Positions 23,041 to 36,853 of a stretch of DNA of 64,000 bases are shown in pieces. The position numbers and the translations under genes were made by a program. Within the stretch, counting starts at the first letter, position 1; each line of letters starts with the position of its first letter. The notes beneath the pieces are model-generated. The model was given only the letters and a program-made list of their open reading frames with translations, was not told the origin of the DNA and ran no database searches. Source of the stretch: Clusia tigrina (taxonomy: Eukaryota; Arthropoda; Insecta; Diptera; Clusiidae); contig OV050032.1 of assembly GCA_920105625.2 (NCBI GenBank), positions 15,170,834 to 15,234,833 on the forward strand, written 5' to 3'.

Positions 23041-25036
23041 CTTTCAACTTTAACTACTTAACTATCTTGTAAAGAGGTGGGCGCTAGGACACGGCTATTT
23101 ACGATTTTATTGAAATAGACAAAAACTTCTTCTGACTCTCAGTAAACGTATCGAATTTTCCTGGATGAGACTCGTTTCGGATTCCACTTAAGCCAGATCA
23201 GAACAATATGATTCGGAAGACGCAAGGTTTTATATGGTATGAAAATACTTCCCCCCTGTTCGCTCTGTCATCAGCAGCAATCTTTGTAAAAATTCAAGGG
23301 ACTAACTACGGAGAGGCTCAAACTCACTTTTTCCTTTAAAAGTTTGTGCATTTTTCATCCGTCATTGACCTGAAATTATTCGTATTATGATTGGGAAACT
23401 GCTTTATGGTTGAACACAGATAATCCTGATTTTGGCTGAAAAACTCTCAAGGAATTTGTGCTGTATCCCAAGCATATGTGTACGGCAAGGACACAAATTT
23501 CCGCTCCAGTTCTCATGCAAAACTTGGCTGAATATTCTTCAAAATTGGAAAAGAGTCCAATTACTCGTAATCCGGCAGCAGTTTTTTAATGAGAAATTCC
23601 ATACAAAGGAACAATTTTAATTACGAGTAAACGAATGGGGAAAAGGAAAAAGGAGAAATATGCCAGTAGTCAAGGGAGAAGAATATCCGCATTGCTTCTC
23701 CAAATACTCACTTTCGCGCTTATGAAGGAATTTTCCACGGAGCTTTTATTAAGACGCCAATTTATTAGCCTAATAAGTGTTCGCCTTAGTCTCCCGTGCC
23801 CCCCCCACTTGCTTATTTTTCCACCGTCGCCTTCCTTGGTTACATTGTGAATAGGTTTCCAGCGAACAAAATTTCATTTGTGCCGCAAACAGTTCTCCTT
23901 CATTGCGCGGTGTAACGCTTCTTCCTGCGGGTATTGGGCCAATCTATTTGCTTCATAAAAGAAACGCAAAAGGAAGTCCTTTTGCGCCCATAAATAAAGG
24001 AAATATTCCTCCAGTCTAATAAAGCGTTCAATTTAAATCGAAAAATAAATTCTTTCAACTTGAGGCAGCCGCACAAATGCATAAATCTGCAATCCGAATG
24101 GCAGATGCAAAGAGCAAACGGCAGCAGTTGCAGCGGTGGCAACTGGAATATAAAAACTTGTGCCATGACAAAACGGAAACAGGAAATAAGCTTAGGTGCA
24201 ACGGCACAGTTTTTCGCATTCAATCTGATGTGCTGCAATTTTTCGCACTTGACTGCCAGTCCGCCGCCAGCAGTGCCACCAACGACAGCTGCTCTAAATC
24301 GATTATGCATATACGCTCCGGTGGGGAATTTCAAGGAGCTTGCAACAGATCCAACTGCCGCACACTCGTGACTGTGTTGCGCTTTTGCACAGGTAGCTAG
24401 CTACCCATATTAAAATGAAAATTTATTCCGCAAGCGTTTTTGTACGAGCATTTAAATAACAGGGGACACCGGCAGCAAAATGTTAGTCAGGACAAGTCTC
24501 GAGCGGTCAGGATGGAAGTGCACGACTAGAGCACGAGTACGTTGGTTCTATGGCAGCGCTTGCCCGCCTGGTGGTAGCTGAGTTTGTCGCGAAATTTGTC
24601 GTTCGAATTGTGGAAATGTCAAGAGTGCTGCTAGTACCGTTCACTAGAGCTTATTTTGTATGCACGCAGCAAATCGGGATAGTTATATACACATACCAAT
24701 CTATGGCTCACTGCTCTGTGACACCTATCATTGACAACAATGAAGCAATTATTTCTATCGAATTTCAATGAGGTTCTTCGCACTCTGCAATGAGATGCTA
24801 GCTAAAATCCATAAATGCGGTGGGATATTCACAGGGTTACTGCTTCAGGGTATGCAAAGCCTTTGTTTGTGAAACCAATCCTATCAGCGTCCGGCGCTTT
24901 GACTGCATTGATGTGGCTGCGACTTAAGCATAGAAGCAATTTCAATTGATGTGTGGTTGAGAGGCACGCTATTCTGATCGTGTGAACAGACTCAAAGTAG
25001 AAAATGAAAAAGTTTACTTAGAATTAGGAGAGAAAG
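23041..25036. other. unassigned sequence
   Basis: No gene is recognised. TACTCGTA (23562) and TACGAGTA (23622) lie 60 bases apart. Confidence 0.4.
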
Positions 25037-25260
25037 ATATATACATAGAGAGAGAGAGAGAGAGTGAGAGAGAGAAAGAGATAGAGAGTGAGTGCGAGAG
25101 AGACAGAGAGAGAGAGTGCGATAGAGATAGAGAGAGAGAGTGCGAGAGAGATAGAGAGAGAGCGAGTGCGAGAGAGAGATAGACAGAGAGTGCGAGAGTG
25201 CGAGAGAGAGATAGGGAGAGAGTGCGAGAGAGAGAGAGAGAGAAAGAGAGTGAAAGACTT
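25037..25260. repeat. GA-rich polypurine tract, about 220 bp
   Basis: GAGAGA runs are interrupted by GTGC, ATA and CGAGA in a semi-periodic pattern, leaving long stretches nearly free of C and T on the plus strand. The Arg/Glu and Leu/Ser frames are repeat artefacts. GA tracts are binding sites for GAGA-type factors in Drosophila, but no promoter is visible here. Confidence 0.92.
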
Positions 25261-25854
25261 AGTCGGATAGATAGTGAAAGAGAACATAAAGAAATTCACA
25301 TACAAATTCCCATTAGCTTGTCAATGAGCGGCACTCACTTCCTCCTGATCCTGTGACATCGCTCAATAACACCTCAACAGCTTCTTAGGTGGTTAAAAGT
25401 GGCGACGAAAGAGACGTTTCGTATATATAGCAAACCAATTTAGATGTCCACACCATAAGCCCTCTCTCTCATGGGATGCCACTCAGCTGACCCATTGCAG
25501 AGACTGGGTCGCTGAAGTCCAATGTGCCACATACGAGTGGGTCCTAGTTTAAGCAGGCTGAAGCGGCTTTAAATTGTGCCGCACAGAATGCCTGGCAGGC
25601 TGTGTACGAGTACATACAACTGATGCGTAGAACGAAATTTGATTTAAAATGTCAGGCAGAAAGTCAAACAAGGAAGCGAGCTACCAAGCAGAAAACCTAT
25701 TGGCAAACAAACAGCCAAATGCCAATAAACACACACAAAAAGTGTGGCAAGTCAAACTCAAATGCTGAAATTGAACTAAGTTCGAGCGCTCGAGCATGGA
25801 AAGGAGCAGCAAAGAACATCAGCAAAGAACAGCAGCAACAACGACAATGTCACC

Positions 25855-25890
25855 GGGAGCTGGAGCGGGAGCGGGAGCGGGAGCGGGAGC
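25855..25890. repeat. GGGAGC hexanucleotide repeat
   Basis: Six tandem hexamers (one TGGAGC variant) encode Gly-Ala or Glu-Arg dipeptides in two frames. It is not flanked by recognisable coding sequence. Confidence 0.85.
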
Positions 25891-26561
25891 AGTGACGGCA
25901 CCGTCATTCATGTGGCATTATGCAAATGCCGCTTGCATATTTCAACAGCCACTTGAGCCGAGGAATCTTATGGCATGGCATTTGGTGTTGTTATTGGTGC
26001 TGTTGCTATTGCTGCTGGCGTTGCTGTTACTGCTGCAGTGTTGCACTTGACGCTTTGTCTAACAAAAATTTATAATACGAATATTCCTGCCCAGCTGCAA
26101 GTTCGCTCGCATGGCAGTGGCAATCCTTTCAGTGCTAGGCTACTCATTCCCCGTCCCCCAGTCCCCCCGCCCCTCGCCCCTCTCACCTTCTATATTTGTA
26201 CCATATATTTTCTTGCAGGCTTTGTTGTTGCTGATTTTTTTGTTTGTGAACTTCCATAAACAGTTTTGGTTGGTGCCAGTTTGATATTTTTGGCCGTCAT
26301 GATGCAGGGGAGTAGCGTGCAGCACGAAATAAGCTGATTTGCCATCTTTAGGGATTTTCTGAGTTTGGGTGAGTTGCTCCTGCTGTGCCAGCGCTCCACG
26401 CAGCCCTCTGTGGCTGCCGGTGTGTGCTTCTTCGTTTTGTCATTTAGCCGCCACTTCACCTTCACCACCGCCAGTATTCCAAAAATTATGTACATTTTTT
26501 ACGATGGGATTAAATGCTTGCGCGTGCTTGCAGACATTTCTCTCCACAAAGAACACAGCTA

Positions 26562-26615
26562 AGGCAGCCAGGCAGCCAGGCAGCCAGGCAGTCAGGCAGC
26601 AGGCAGCCATCCTGG
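26562..26615. repeat. GGCAGCCA octanucleotide repeat
   Basis: About six units of GGCAGCCA with variants (GGCAGTCA, GGCAGCAGG) lie in tandem. Confidence 0.85.
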
Positions 26616-29600
26616 CAGCATGGCAGGGGAGCGTGCTGTGGGACGTCTGCACCAAGGCAAAGATTGTTGTGGCGTTACCGCTCCCAGTGCTTATATTTGT
26701 GATATTTATGCAATAACGCCGCAGAGCACAATTTTCATTCACGAACATTGCAGCAGGAATGTTGTAAAAGTAAATTTGTAAAGCTTTTTGCTGGCTTCCA
26801 GGAATTCCTTTTCGGTGCTCTTGTAGTGGTTGGTGTTGCCTCCCCACGCAGAGTTAAACGAAATAATGAAAATATCAAAAATGTGCTGACATGCACCTCA
26901 CAGACATCTCTGCGCCTCTCTTTTGGGTCTGACGCTGTCTCTCTGCTGATATTCAGTGAGTACTTAGTAGCTATTCAGTTGTTAATTAAATTACCACACA
27001 AATACACGCACACATAGCTACAGGTGACTGCATTGCTTTACGCTACACGAGGTGTTTTATTGCTGGCTTCACTTTTGTGAGTGGCACGACATTTTCAGCT
27101 GCTGCCCTTGCAACTCCATTCACTGCTTCTCACTGTGCGCTGTTAATTGCATTTGAATGGAAATTGATTTGACATTCACGTGAATTGCAGCAATTAGGCG
27201 CGTTGTTGCTATGCAATATTTTCAGATCGACAGCTTCAAAGCGGTGGACAATGGCAGCCCCAGCTGCTCTTGCTGTGCACCAAAGTGGATTAAACTGTGA
27301 CAGGATTGGCTATTTGAATGCTTTGTACGTTTTAAATGGTCTCCGAATTCCTGTGACAACAAAACCGATCAAATAGTCACAGCAGGACCATCAACAACAA
27401 CAAAATAACATTTACTACAGCAACAATTACCAAATCCAATTAATTATTCATTGAAATTTGCATTAATTTTTCTATTTAAATGCACCAAATTTGCATATTT
27501 GCTCAGCTGCTGGGATGCAGCTGCGGAGGGGTGGGAGAAAGTGGTTTAGTAAAATTTAAAGCATTTAATTTATGGAGCAAAAATATATTTTCAATTAAAA
27601 CTTTTGGCTAAACGAGTACGTGAAGTTTAGGCGAGTTCTGGGCCACCCTGGCGTATGAGTGACACTCGAGACGCACAAAATTAAATGCTTAAATTTAATA
27701 GTTTAAGTTGAGCAAATGAGAAAGTAAATAACAATGAGAAGTAAGGGTCCTGCACAACTCTGGAACTTTTGAAGTCTTCACCAATACAATGAAAACTTCA
27801 ACGGAGTTCACAAAACTCAATTGTTCCTGAAACTGTTGCTTTAAATAGCCGCTCTTTCGGAGTTTAAAAAAGCGAGGGGTAAACTCAGCTAAAGTAATTT
27901 GGAAGAGGCTTCCGTCAATGCTTCTAAATCATATGAGTAACCAGCCTTAGGACATCGATTATAGATGGAGAACAGCCGATAGTCACGCAGAATAACTTGA
28001 AAAATGGTTTTGTGCCATACTTGGCAGGACAACAGACGTTCCTCTGCCCTTATGGTATATTTTATAGAGAGCAATCTGTCAAAAACGTCCGATGCTAAAT
28101 CGAGCGAGGGCTAGAGAGTCACAGAGTCTTTAGTTAGTAGTGAAGAACATTGTGTTAAAGTTAGAGGGCGCACGAGCAATATCCTATACTTGAAGTGCAA
28201 CAAGGTTGTCGGCATGTGTAAGATATCAGAATGCGAAGAAGGTCCCAGTATGATAAAAGTTAATCTCTCGTGCATTTCTCAATGATCGATTTTGGAGCGG
28301 AATATTTGAGTCCGCCATAGAGACCCGGTAGTTCTACACTTAATTAATCAAAAGCTTGTTATTTAGATCCTGTGGCACTGAGCATACTGTCTCTATTGTG
28401 TGGAAAATCGTCAAGTGGAGTAAGATTTGCTTTTCTTGGAGTTTCAAGTTGCGCAATTTGTGTTTAAGTGATCTTTTCAACCTTTTACTCGTATATGGGC
28501 AGCAAAAACATTTCTATTTCCTTCGACAGCTCTTTGCACATGACCCTAGTGCTCGCATTCTTTCGTTTTGTGTTCAGCTCCACCAGTGGCATTGTGACCC
28601 ACTCCAATGGAGATGCTACTCAAAAGTCATATCATGACATTTTTTAGCTTTTATTTCCTGCCTTCACTACATACGAGTAGAAGGATTTTATTGACGCATG
28701 TCGATTGTATTTTGTATTCGGATTTGTGTAATCAACACACGCCAAACAAATTATGGCCCAAACTTTGTCAATTATTGCCATACATACGCGTATAACAAGT
28801 GGCACAGTAATCATTGATGAAACATTTGCGCACAACAACAGCAGCAACAGCAACAAGGAGAACAACAACAAAAATGTACAAATGCCCTTCATTAGTTGCG
28901 TAAATAAATACGTGCCAGAATGCATAAATCTAAATAAAAACTGTTGATACTATTGTGAAAGTTGCCAAGGATCAACACACAAAGAAAAGAAACAGTGGGC
29001 AATGGAAGGATAAGCAAGGAACGAAAAAAATGGTCATAAAAATAATATAAAATAAAATCAATGAAATCATAAAGTTGCCACCCTAACAAGGCAGCGGGGA
29101 TAAACAGTAGACACTACACAACTACAACAACTACAACGAATACAAGAGTGAACCATACCAGCGCACAGTGCATAGTAGCACAACAATAGGCCATGGCGGT
29201 GGTGGCGGAATGGGGAATGGTGGAGGGAGAGTGCAACTAAAAGTACGACATAAAATTGTTAAAAAGGAAACTCAACTCAATAATGCCAATAACAATAAAG
29301 GAAAAGTTCTCAATAAAACGATGGAACGGCGTTTCTTTAAGTAATGTCATAATTCTTAGCGCAAATGGGAGAAACCAAAACTTTCGCCCCCTGTACCCAA
29401 ACTCGGGGCACGCGCAAATAAGCGTGACGTAGGCGGCAGGGCTTCCTCGGCGGCTGATAGTGGACACACAAGCGCACAGTTTGAGGGGAATGTGTGGCGA
29501 ACACATGGCACAAGTACGCCAGTGACACACACACACATACATACACACACTCATACAAACCCATACACCCAAGCACAACAATATGGAAAGAAAGCAAAGC

Positions 29601-32600
29601 GGAGGAAAAAGTATTAAATTAGGTTCCTTCCCCAAAAAAGAATGTGTTCCGGCGATAACATGACTATCATAAAGCGAGCAATCACAGAAGGCACAGGACA
29701 TTCGCGTTTGCGAGTGACGGATGCGAAAATATGTAAAATGAATTTTAAAACTCAGCGGTACACAACCAAACCGCACACCCACACATAACGCCCCTGCATA
29801 GTGCATACGAACTCATCCACTTTGCCGTGCGGATATCTCAATGCACAAGCAACTCGCACACGGCACTTGTGCGAGCGTGCATTGACTTATGGCATCGATC
29901 CCTTGCATATCCTCGCTGCATTACCGATGGCAGCTGGTGCTGTCACGCAGCCTGTCCATAAATACTCTCGAAATGTTTGCATTGACAGTGAAACAAACAG
30001 AAAAAAGTTGGAAAAAGAAATAAACAGCACCAGCGGTGGATATTACTGTCAGCGATACCGTCACCGTCACGGCTATCGATGGCGTCGGTGACAGTGCCAT
30101 CAACGACGCCGTCGGAACCAATGTCGCTGGCGTCATCATTTCTCACGTGTGTTCTGGCGCACTTTTTACTGTGGCTTGGTATTCGTCCTGATCTGGAGGC
30201 CCGTCTGCTATTTAAGGCTTTCATCTGTCTGCGAATGCCTCACGTGCCAACATAGTCGTGCGGTGCTCTAACCTTGGCAACGGAAATCGAATTCTGCAGC
30301 AATCTGTGGTGGTGTTTGCTTGCGTGTTGGGCTTCGAAATGCTTTCGTTTGCGCGGCAGCTTAAGTGACAAGAAATTGAGCTGCAGTTAGTGGGGTTTCG
30401 AGCTAGATAGCACCTTTTGCAGAGGAGCTGCAGCAGAAATTTTGCCATACAATCAATAAATACCAGGTTAGAATCTGCAGAAGTGGGCCAGAATTGAAAC
30501 TCTGTCATGAGTCTCTGTATCAGTCTATGAGTATCTTAGTGTGCTAATCTTATTCGCATCCTGGCCAAAACAGAAGAGTCTCATAGCTACTTTGATCAAG
30601 TGGTGGGCTATATTCGTACATGCCTGGGAATCCAGTAATGCGAAAAATTTGCCGAGATAGCACCATAGATATTTGTCTCTAGTGGGGAGTATCATTATAG
30701 TTTCGCAGTGTCAGCTTTCTTAAAGTTCACACAGGAACAGATTTATTCAATTTCAGTTGGCCTTGAAGTAGTACTGTCATGGGTCCAGAGCTCGAACTAC
30801 TCGTACACATTCCAATGTACTCAAGGATCTACGAAGCCACTACTTTCCTTCGTCACTCTCCCAGGCACCCATTTCCCGTAGATAGTGTTGGATAGAAGCA
30901 GCAGCCACTCGCGAAACGTGCCAAGGATAGAGGGATATTTACTCATAGACACTCTTGAACGACTCCATCCGCATACCAGGGAGAAGTGTTTCCCAAACGC
31001 CAGTTGATGATGGGCAATATTCAATTTTGAAACGTTTACAGTGAGCTTTCTTCACCATCTGCAATGATGTTCCAATGGACTGAATGGAGAACGCCACATT
31101 TATGGTTGGGTTGCTGATTCTATTGAGCAATCGAAATCACTTGCAATTGAATAGAAAAGCGCGCACACTAAAGCAACGCTCGTATTCGAGTATTAAACCG
31201 AATCTTCACATTTTCCTCAACGATTACGCGCAGCGCTTTAAAGGGACGTTGAAATGAAGACAAGCTGCTTAACAGACCACTTAAGAACTTCTTTATCTGC
31301 ATCAGGGAACTCGTGAGCGGCACTATAAGTAAAAGTAAGCAAATTTCCTTCACTTCCTATAAACAGCAGCGCAAGAAAGGAGGAAAAGCCGACCAAAATT
31401 AGAGGAAAAGGGGCAGAAGGAAGCCGTATGAAAGGAAAAGAAATGCAAGGAGACAAACATAAATTGCAGTGGAAACTAAACATGCAAAGAAAAACAAAAA
31501 CAAAAAATAAACAAACATAAAGCAAGCAAACGGAAGGAGTTCACAAGGAGTTCACACATGCATTCACACATTAACACACACACACGTACAGTTAGATTCA
31601 GTCCATATACTTGAAGTAGTACTCGAATAAACGCTCAAAGGCCTTTATGAGCACGGTGGGGGCATGAGGCGAATCTAGCACGGGTTTAAGAATAGTAACG
31701 ATTTCAAAAGAGCATTTGCAAAAGAATACGATGCTTGATGCTGAGTGCCGATGGGAAAAGGAACCAAATACAGAAGGAAGCATGCAACAACAACAGCCGC
31801 AATACAACTGCCGAAAATAACAAGACGTGCTATGAGTGTGCGGGAGTGTGTGAGTTGATATCTTTATAAATGAAAACGAACTTCACAATACACGAACATT
31901 TAAACTGCATTGAAGCGCACTAGCGCGCTTCCCTCTCCTGCTCACACTGTCAGGGAGTTTATGTGCATGAGTTTCCTACGCATTCAATTGAAGTACAAAA
32001 CAAAGGCCACAGTGAAGAGTGCGCAGGTGAAACAAGTGGTGGTCAGATTGGAACCGACGAACCCTACGAGAACGTGTTTCTGATCTGGGAGGAACTTACA
32101 CGCTGCATGGTCAGAGGACCATATCGGCAGAACTCCAAACCACCAACTGAGCCGTAGAAGAAGGATGCAAGGAAATAGTGTATTGTGATTTCAAGACCAC
32201 CACTGGGACCCGTAACTGTGACCTCACCATACTTTCGTGCACTGTTACCCTCAACTGCGTGGACATGTAGTCAAGCACCCGTTGCAGCAAACTACAGCCA
32301 GGTGCGCTAGCAAGGAAGAACCAGGAAGCATATGAAGACTGAGATGTGATGTTCGCTTCATAATTTTAGACTGCTTTGTTTCATAGAAAATTCAGATCAA
32401 TCCCCAAATCTACTGCCTGCGGAACCCAGCTGTTGACTGTGATTCTACGATATGATGTGATGCGACAAAGTGGACAGTTGTCACCAGCCACAGATCACTT
32501 CTTGTTTTGGCTGGTGACAGCTGACAAGACCGAGACTTATAACCAACTAATGTCTTCTGAGAGGATGAGAGTCGCTTTCGCCTTTGTTGCTAAAATAATT

Positions 32601-35569
32601 GCTATCACTGCTTGGAGATTTACTCGTAATTTCTAACGGTCCAAGTAATTAAACCGATATGCTCTTGCAGTGATCGAGGTGTGTCGGCGCTACTCTCTGT
32701 TTCTCAAAGCAAGCGGAATTCTAGACTCGAGACCTTTGGATATCTGCGACTGTTGTATAACTGTGCCGAACTTATTCTTCGTGCTCCACAACAGCCAAAT
32801 GACAATACCTGCACACGCCCACCTCATAGCGCTGCCAGCTTTTATAGTGAGATTCTCCAATTTTCACTGCAGTCCGATTCGTTATTTTTATTGTGAAATT
32901 TACTTTTCGAGTGTACTCAAATATTTTGCATAAATGCGCTACGGACATGAAAGAATACTTGAATAGCAGGCATTTCAGCTGACTTTCTGCACACTCCACA
33001 TCAGCACTACTCCACATCAGCAACAACACCACCGTCAGCGAAGGCAACGAAACGTGAAAGAATTAAAAGAAGACGACTTTGTTAGTGAAAGGAGGAAAAA
33101 ATTCTCGTAAAGTTTTAAATGCAACAAATTCCGCACTAATTTCCAAAAACGCCTGGCGTCCCTTTCATTGTTCTTTGGCTCCTTTTCGGTTGTTTGTTTG
33201 CTTTTCGTTGTTGTTGTTGTTGTTGATGATGATGTTGTTGTTGTTGCCGTTGAGGTTGTTATTACACCTCTCTGCAGTTGCCTGCCACACTTCACTGAAA
33301 CGTGTAGAGTGCAATTTTACAAGCAAAGTTTTTGGCACCTCACAAAAAGCGAAACACGAAAATTTGCCAGGTCGCTGGGGGAGTGGCGAAACAGACGAAA
33401 AATGCAGCCGAAGAAAACGGAAAAATCTTTACAACTTGTTAAACAAGAAGTGAAGTTTGTTGTCAGTCATTGTTGTAGTGATTGCCTGGTTTTCGTTTTT
33501 TCTTTATTCTTCTGTTTCTGTTGGATTTCTGTGTCTTGTTTTCCTGCCTTCACTTCGAGTTGAAGGTGACGAGTTGGGAGAAATTCGCATGTTTATGTAT
33601 GCGCTGCCGCCGTCGCTGCCTCTGCCTCTGTCCCTACTGCCAACAAGAATGAAAAGGTCACAACTGCAATGTAGATCAGTAAGTGGTGGAAAATTGCTCC
33701 GCTACGAGCAAAGCGGGTCAGTTGCGAGTGCCTGCAACACAATAGCTCTGCACTGCTCCTCACTTGCAGATTGGGAAGTTTTCGTGTGGCCAAGGGGGGC
33801 GTAACTATTTCTCTACTAACTGGCAACGTGTTCGATATTAAATTGGGTTAAGTGGCACACATGTATTTGGGCAAAAGTTTGCCAACTGACGACCAGTTTG
33901 TTGATTTCGCAATAACCCCTTCGGAAAGGGAAGGGAAGCGCCATCGTCCTTTGACAAATCCAATTTCGAATATAATGGAATGCATTTGGTTAAGAATATG
34001 AAATAGTTGCAACATCTTGAATGCTGAATGGAAAATTTAAGATTTTACATATCTACTCGAGAGTAAAATTCGAATGCTGGCAAAGGAGGCACCCTGTGTC
34101 ATAGTCGTTTCCAGCGTAGAAAGCCCATAACTTGCCGCAGACTGTGAATGGTTTTTGGTCTCTTGTGTATGTACAAGATTCTGTGCAGAGCATATTATTA
34201 AAAATGATTCTCTTCTTGTAGATAAATCTGCAGGACATTTGCTAACACCGAAAGGTTGACGGGAGTGGTAGCAACCTCAAGGATTCTCATCTTCACTTTT
34301 GCTTTCATTAAATATAACAGCCTTGCGCAGCCTTTGTCATTCTTTGTCAGCGCGGTAATGAGCGCTAATTTGAAATTTGATCACCATATTTGCGGATGAA
34401 TCAAGGAAACTTGATGCTGGTGTTGGCGTTGACATTAAGAACACTCAACCAACCAATTCAAGGATCTTTTTTCCAAGGACTATTTCAATTAACTAATGGG
34501 ATTTGCGAATAAGCCACAAAGTACAGCGAAATATTACATTATTAAATATTCAAGATAAATTAAAACTTACGCAGATTTCAGTCTACGCACGCACACACAC
34601 ACAGGCAGACATGGATGAAAGTGCATTGTCTGGCGGTACAATGCCTAAAACAAATTGTGAATAAATTTCTTCCAAAGTAGAAAACAACCGCTGGATAAAA
34701 ATATAAGCACAGAATAGAAAAAAATTAATGAAAAGAGACGCAACAAACGCCAGGAAACATGCAGCATGCAGTATGCGCCACGCAACATGAAGTATGAAGA
34801 ACGCCACAGAGAGCGACGCGCGCCAAACAAATAAACACTTTCGGCTTTCAGCTTTCGGCCGCGCATATGGAGCACGGCTGGATTACTTTTTACGCTCGCA
34901 TTGTGTGGGCTTTCATACGTTTGCTGCAAATTGGAAAGTGATTCTATTCCAGCGGGAGTGGTTGACGTAACGCGAAGACAGCAAATGCAGATGCTGTGCC
35001 ACAGAACACAACCGAACAGAAGAACAGAATAACAAACCCAACTGAACCGCACCGAACCCAAGCAAATGAGACAAAAACATGGCTCATGTGAAAAACGAGA
35101 GTCGCGCCAAATCAGTGCCGCTGAGAAACGGGGAAAAATACGAGCGGAAACAAGCCTCCTAAATGATTCACACATGCTTCTCCAGCGGCGCACTGGGTTG
35201 CGACACAAATTGCCGTGGCATGAATGAAACTGGCTCAGCCGCACGCTGGCAGCTGCCAACTTGGAAATTAAAAGGAAAAACGAAACAAAATCGATACGAG
35301 TACAATTGCGAAATGCCATTGTTGCAAGGCGGGGACGGACGAAACGGTGCCACTTTCATTATTGCCACTTTCATTATTATACTCGTACACCACGAGTCGT
35401 GCCAGAGAAAGCGCTGAAAAGTGGCACAACAGCGCAATTCATCATGTGGCAGAGCAAATGTTGCTGCAAGCTTTCGGGTTACAACAACAACAAAAATATA
35501 AAAAAATTTTATTAATAAATATAAAAAAATAACAACCATATGAAAAAAATTGAAAATAAAACAACAGCC

Positions 35570-35630
35570 ACGACGACAATGATGACGACGAGGACGAGGA
35601 TGAGGACGACGACGACGACGACGACAATAG
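35570..35630. repeat. GAC/GAG/GAT trinucleotide repeat
   Basis: Mixed GAC, GAG and GAT units end in about seven pure GAC. One frame would encode an acidic run and the complement a Ser run. No surrounding gene was recognised. Confidence 0.85.
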
Positions 35631-36270
35631 CACCAGCAACGTCAACGGAATTCGGTCAAAAGATTTAAAAGGAGCACTGTAAGAAAACTCAGCTCCCCCT
35701 GCCCTGTGCTGCGTGGCGTTCCCGCTGCCAACTCGCTTCCGTGGAGCACAAATATCGGTCAATAATGCAGCGTGGCAAAAACTAAAAATAAAGTTCGCAA
35801 AGTGTAATGAAATGGCAGAAAGATTAGAAAGACGTGAGAACAACTGAACTAAAACAAAAACTGGCGAGAAGGAAAAATTATTTGCAGCACAAAAAGCAAA
35901 AAGGCAGCAACACTGCACTGCACGCCAGAACGCCAGAACGGCAGAAAGCCAGAAAGCCAGTCATCCAGCCAACCATCCAGCCAGCCAGTGCGCCAGTGCG
36001 CCAATACGGAGCAAACAAACCAAGCCAAAATGCACTCAAGACACCCGTGGAGGCGAAATTATAAATGAGGTCAGGGATTTGAAACAAAGTCGCTGCAGCG
36101 CCTATTCGTGCCATTCCCACTCCGCCCGAGCAGCACCAACACCAGAGCTGAGCATCACCCCAAGTAACCGAGGCGAGGCGAGTGAGTAACCGTCGTAAAC
36201 AAATCGCATTTGCAGAACGTGGTGAGAGTGGGGTTGAACTGCCTGTACGACGCTTACAAGCGAACGCATA

Positions 36271-36335
36271 CGCACTCACACGCACTCACACGCACTCACA
36301 CGCACTCACACGCACTCACACGCACTTCCACGCAC
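36271..36335. repeat. 10-bp tandem repeat CGCACTCACA
   Basis: Five identical, contiguous copies of CGCACTCACA are followed by two decayed units. The 10-bp period equals about one helical turn. Confidence 0.95.
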
Positions 36336-36526
36336 ACTCTTACACAAATACGCATGTAAATGCGCGCACAATTACACAGGGGAACGACAGCCAACGCATT
36401 TCAGCAGCGCCCCCAACGAGGAATAACTCAGAAACACCTGTCAACAATAATAAAATGTAAAATTTTTTATTAAATTCACTCTGCCCGCGCACACAAACAA
36501 GAAAAATTTAGCTGGCAAATGGTATC

Positions 36527-36852
36527 ATGCAAATCTTTACACCCTACTTTAGGCAACACACCAGACCAGAGTACAAGACAATGCAGACACCGACTGACAC
36601 GCCGACTGAGGCAGATAGGGGTAGATATAGGCATAGAGAAGGCAGCAGACCCCCCCAATCGGCAGCAGCAGCGACTGAGACGCTTATAGAGACGCTGACA
36701 GAGGCTGCGACGCCGACTGAGACGCCGACTGAGGCAGATAGGGGTATATATAGGCATAGAGAAGGCAGCAGACCCCCCCAATCCACAGCGGCAGCGACTA
36801 AGACGCCTACAGAGACGCTGGGATTGGGAAGACAAGCTTCGGATACTTGTGC
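36527..36852 (+). other. possible coding exon with duplicated 41-residue Thr/Pro-rich unit
   Basis: An ATG at 36527 opens a frame whose product contains TPTEADRGRYRHREGSRPPQ, then after 21 residues TPTEADRGIYRHREGSRPPQ. The underlying 123-bp tandem duplication (units at about 36608 and 36731) is an exact multiple of three. The frame leads to CTTGTGCGA|GTAAGTGAATT, a good 5' splice-site match at 36853, and closes at TGA two codons later if unspliced. The opposite strand is also open. Composition is low-complexity and I recognise no family, so this could equally be a minisatellite-like duplication. Confidence 0.2.
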
Positions 36853-36853
36853 G
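36608..36853. repeat. 123-bp tandem duplication
   Basis: GAGGCAGATAGGGG begins at 36608 and again at 36731. Each copy continues through CATAGAGAAGGCAGCAGACC and a run of seven C, then diverges moderately. Internal units such as GACGCCGACTGA are repeated as well. Confidence 0.88.

Larger units (their letters stand above)
25261..36270. other. about 11 kb of unassigned sequence with scattered simple repeats
   Basis: I found no supported gene or mobile element. Minor simple repeats: CA near 29523-29555, CAG/CAA near 28840-28872, TTG/GAT near 33205-33248, CA near 34590-34602. Frames of 100-224 codons in 29.2-35.9 kb, minus strand, have biased composition (Ser, Cys or Leu runs) and no domain I recognise. 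Octamers TACGAGTA/TACTCGTA occur at 25605, 28486, 28672, 30798, 32621, 35295 and 35380. Confidence 0.35.

Noticed and set aside
25024..25305. Arg/Glu-rich and Leu/Ser-rich frames
   Set aside because: They are produced by the GA tract on either strand.
27045..27060. Solo mariner end (ACACGAGGTGTTTTAT)
   Set aside because: It matches the terminal repeat for only about nine bases, lacks the AACCGTTATT part and has no partner. A similar chance match lies near 32687.
29237..29806. 189-codon minus-strand frame
   Set aside because: It runs through CA-repeat sequence (Val/Cys/Met runs), has no recognisable domain, and splits into different frames of similar openness.
31963..32157. 64-codon frame with balanced composition
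   Set aside because: It starts at GTG. No supporting motif or splice site was found.
34645..35319. 224-codon minus-strand frame
   Set aside because: It is the longest non-transposon frame apart from the mariner, but composition (Ser, Arg, Phe, Cys), lack of motifs and no conserved context give no basis for a gene. Comparison with related genomes would be needed.
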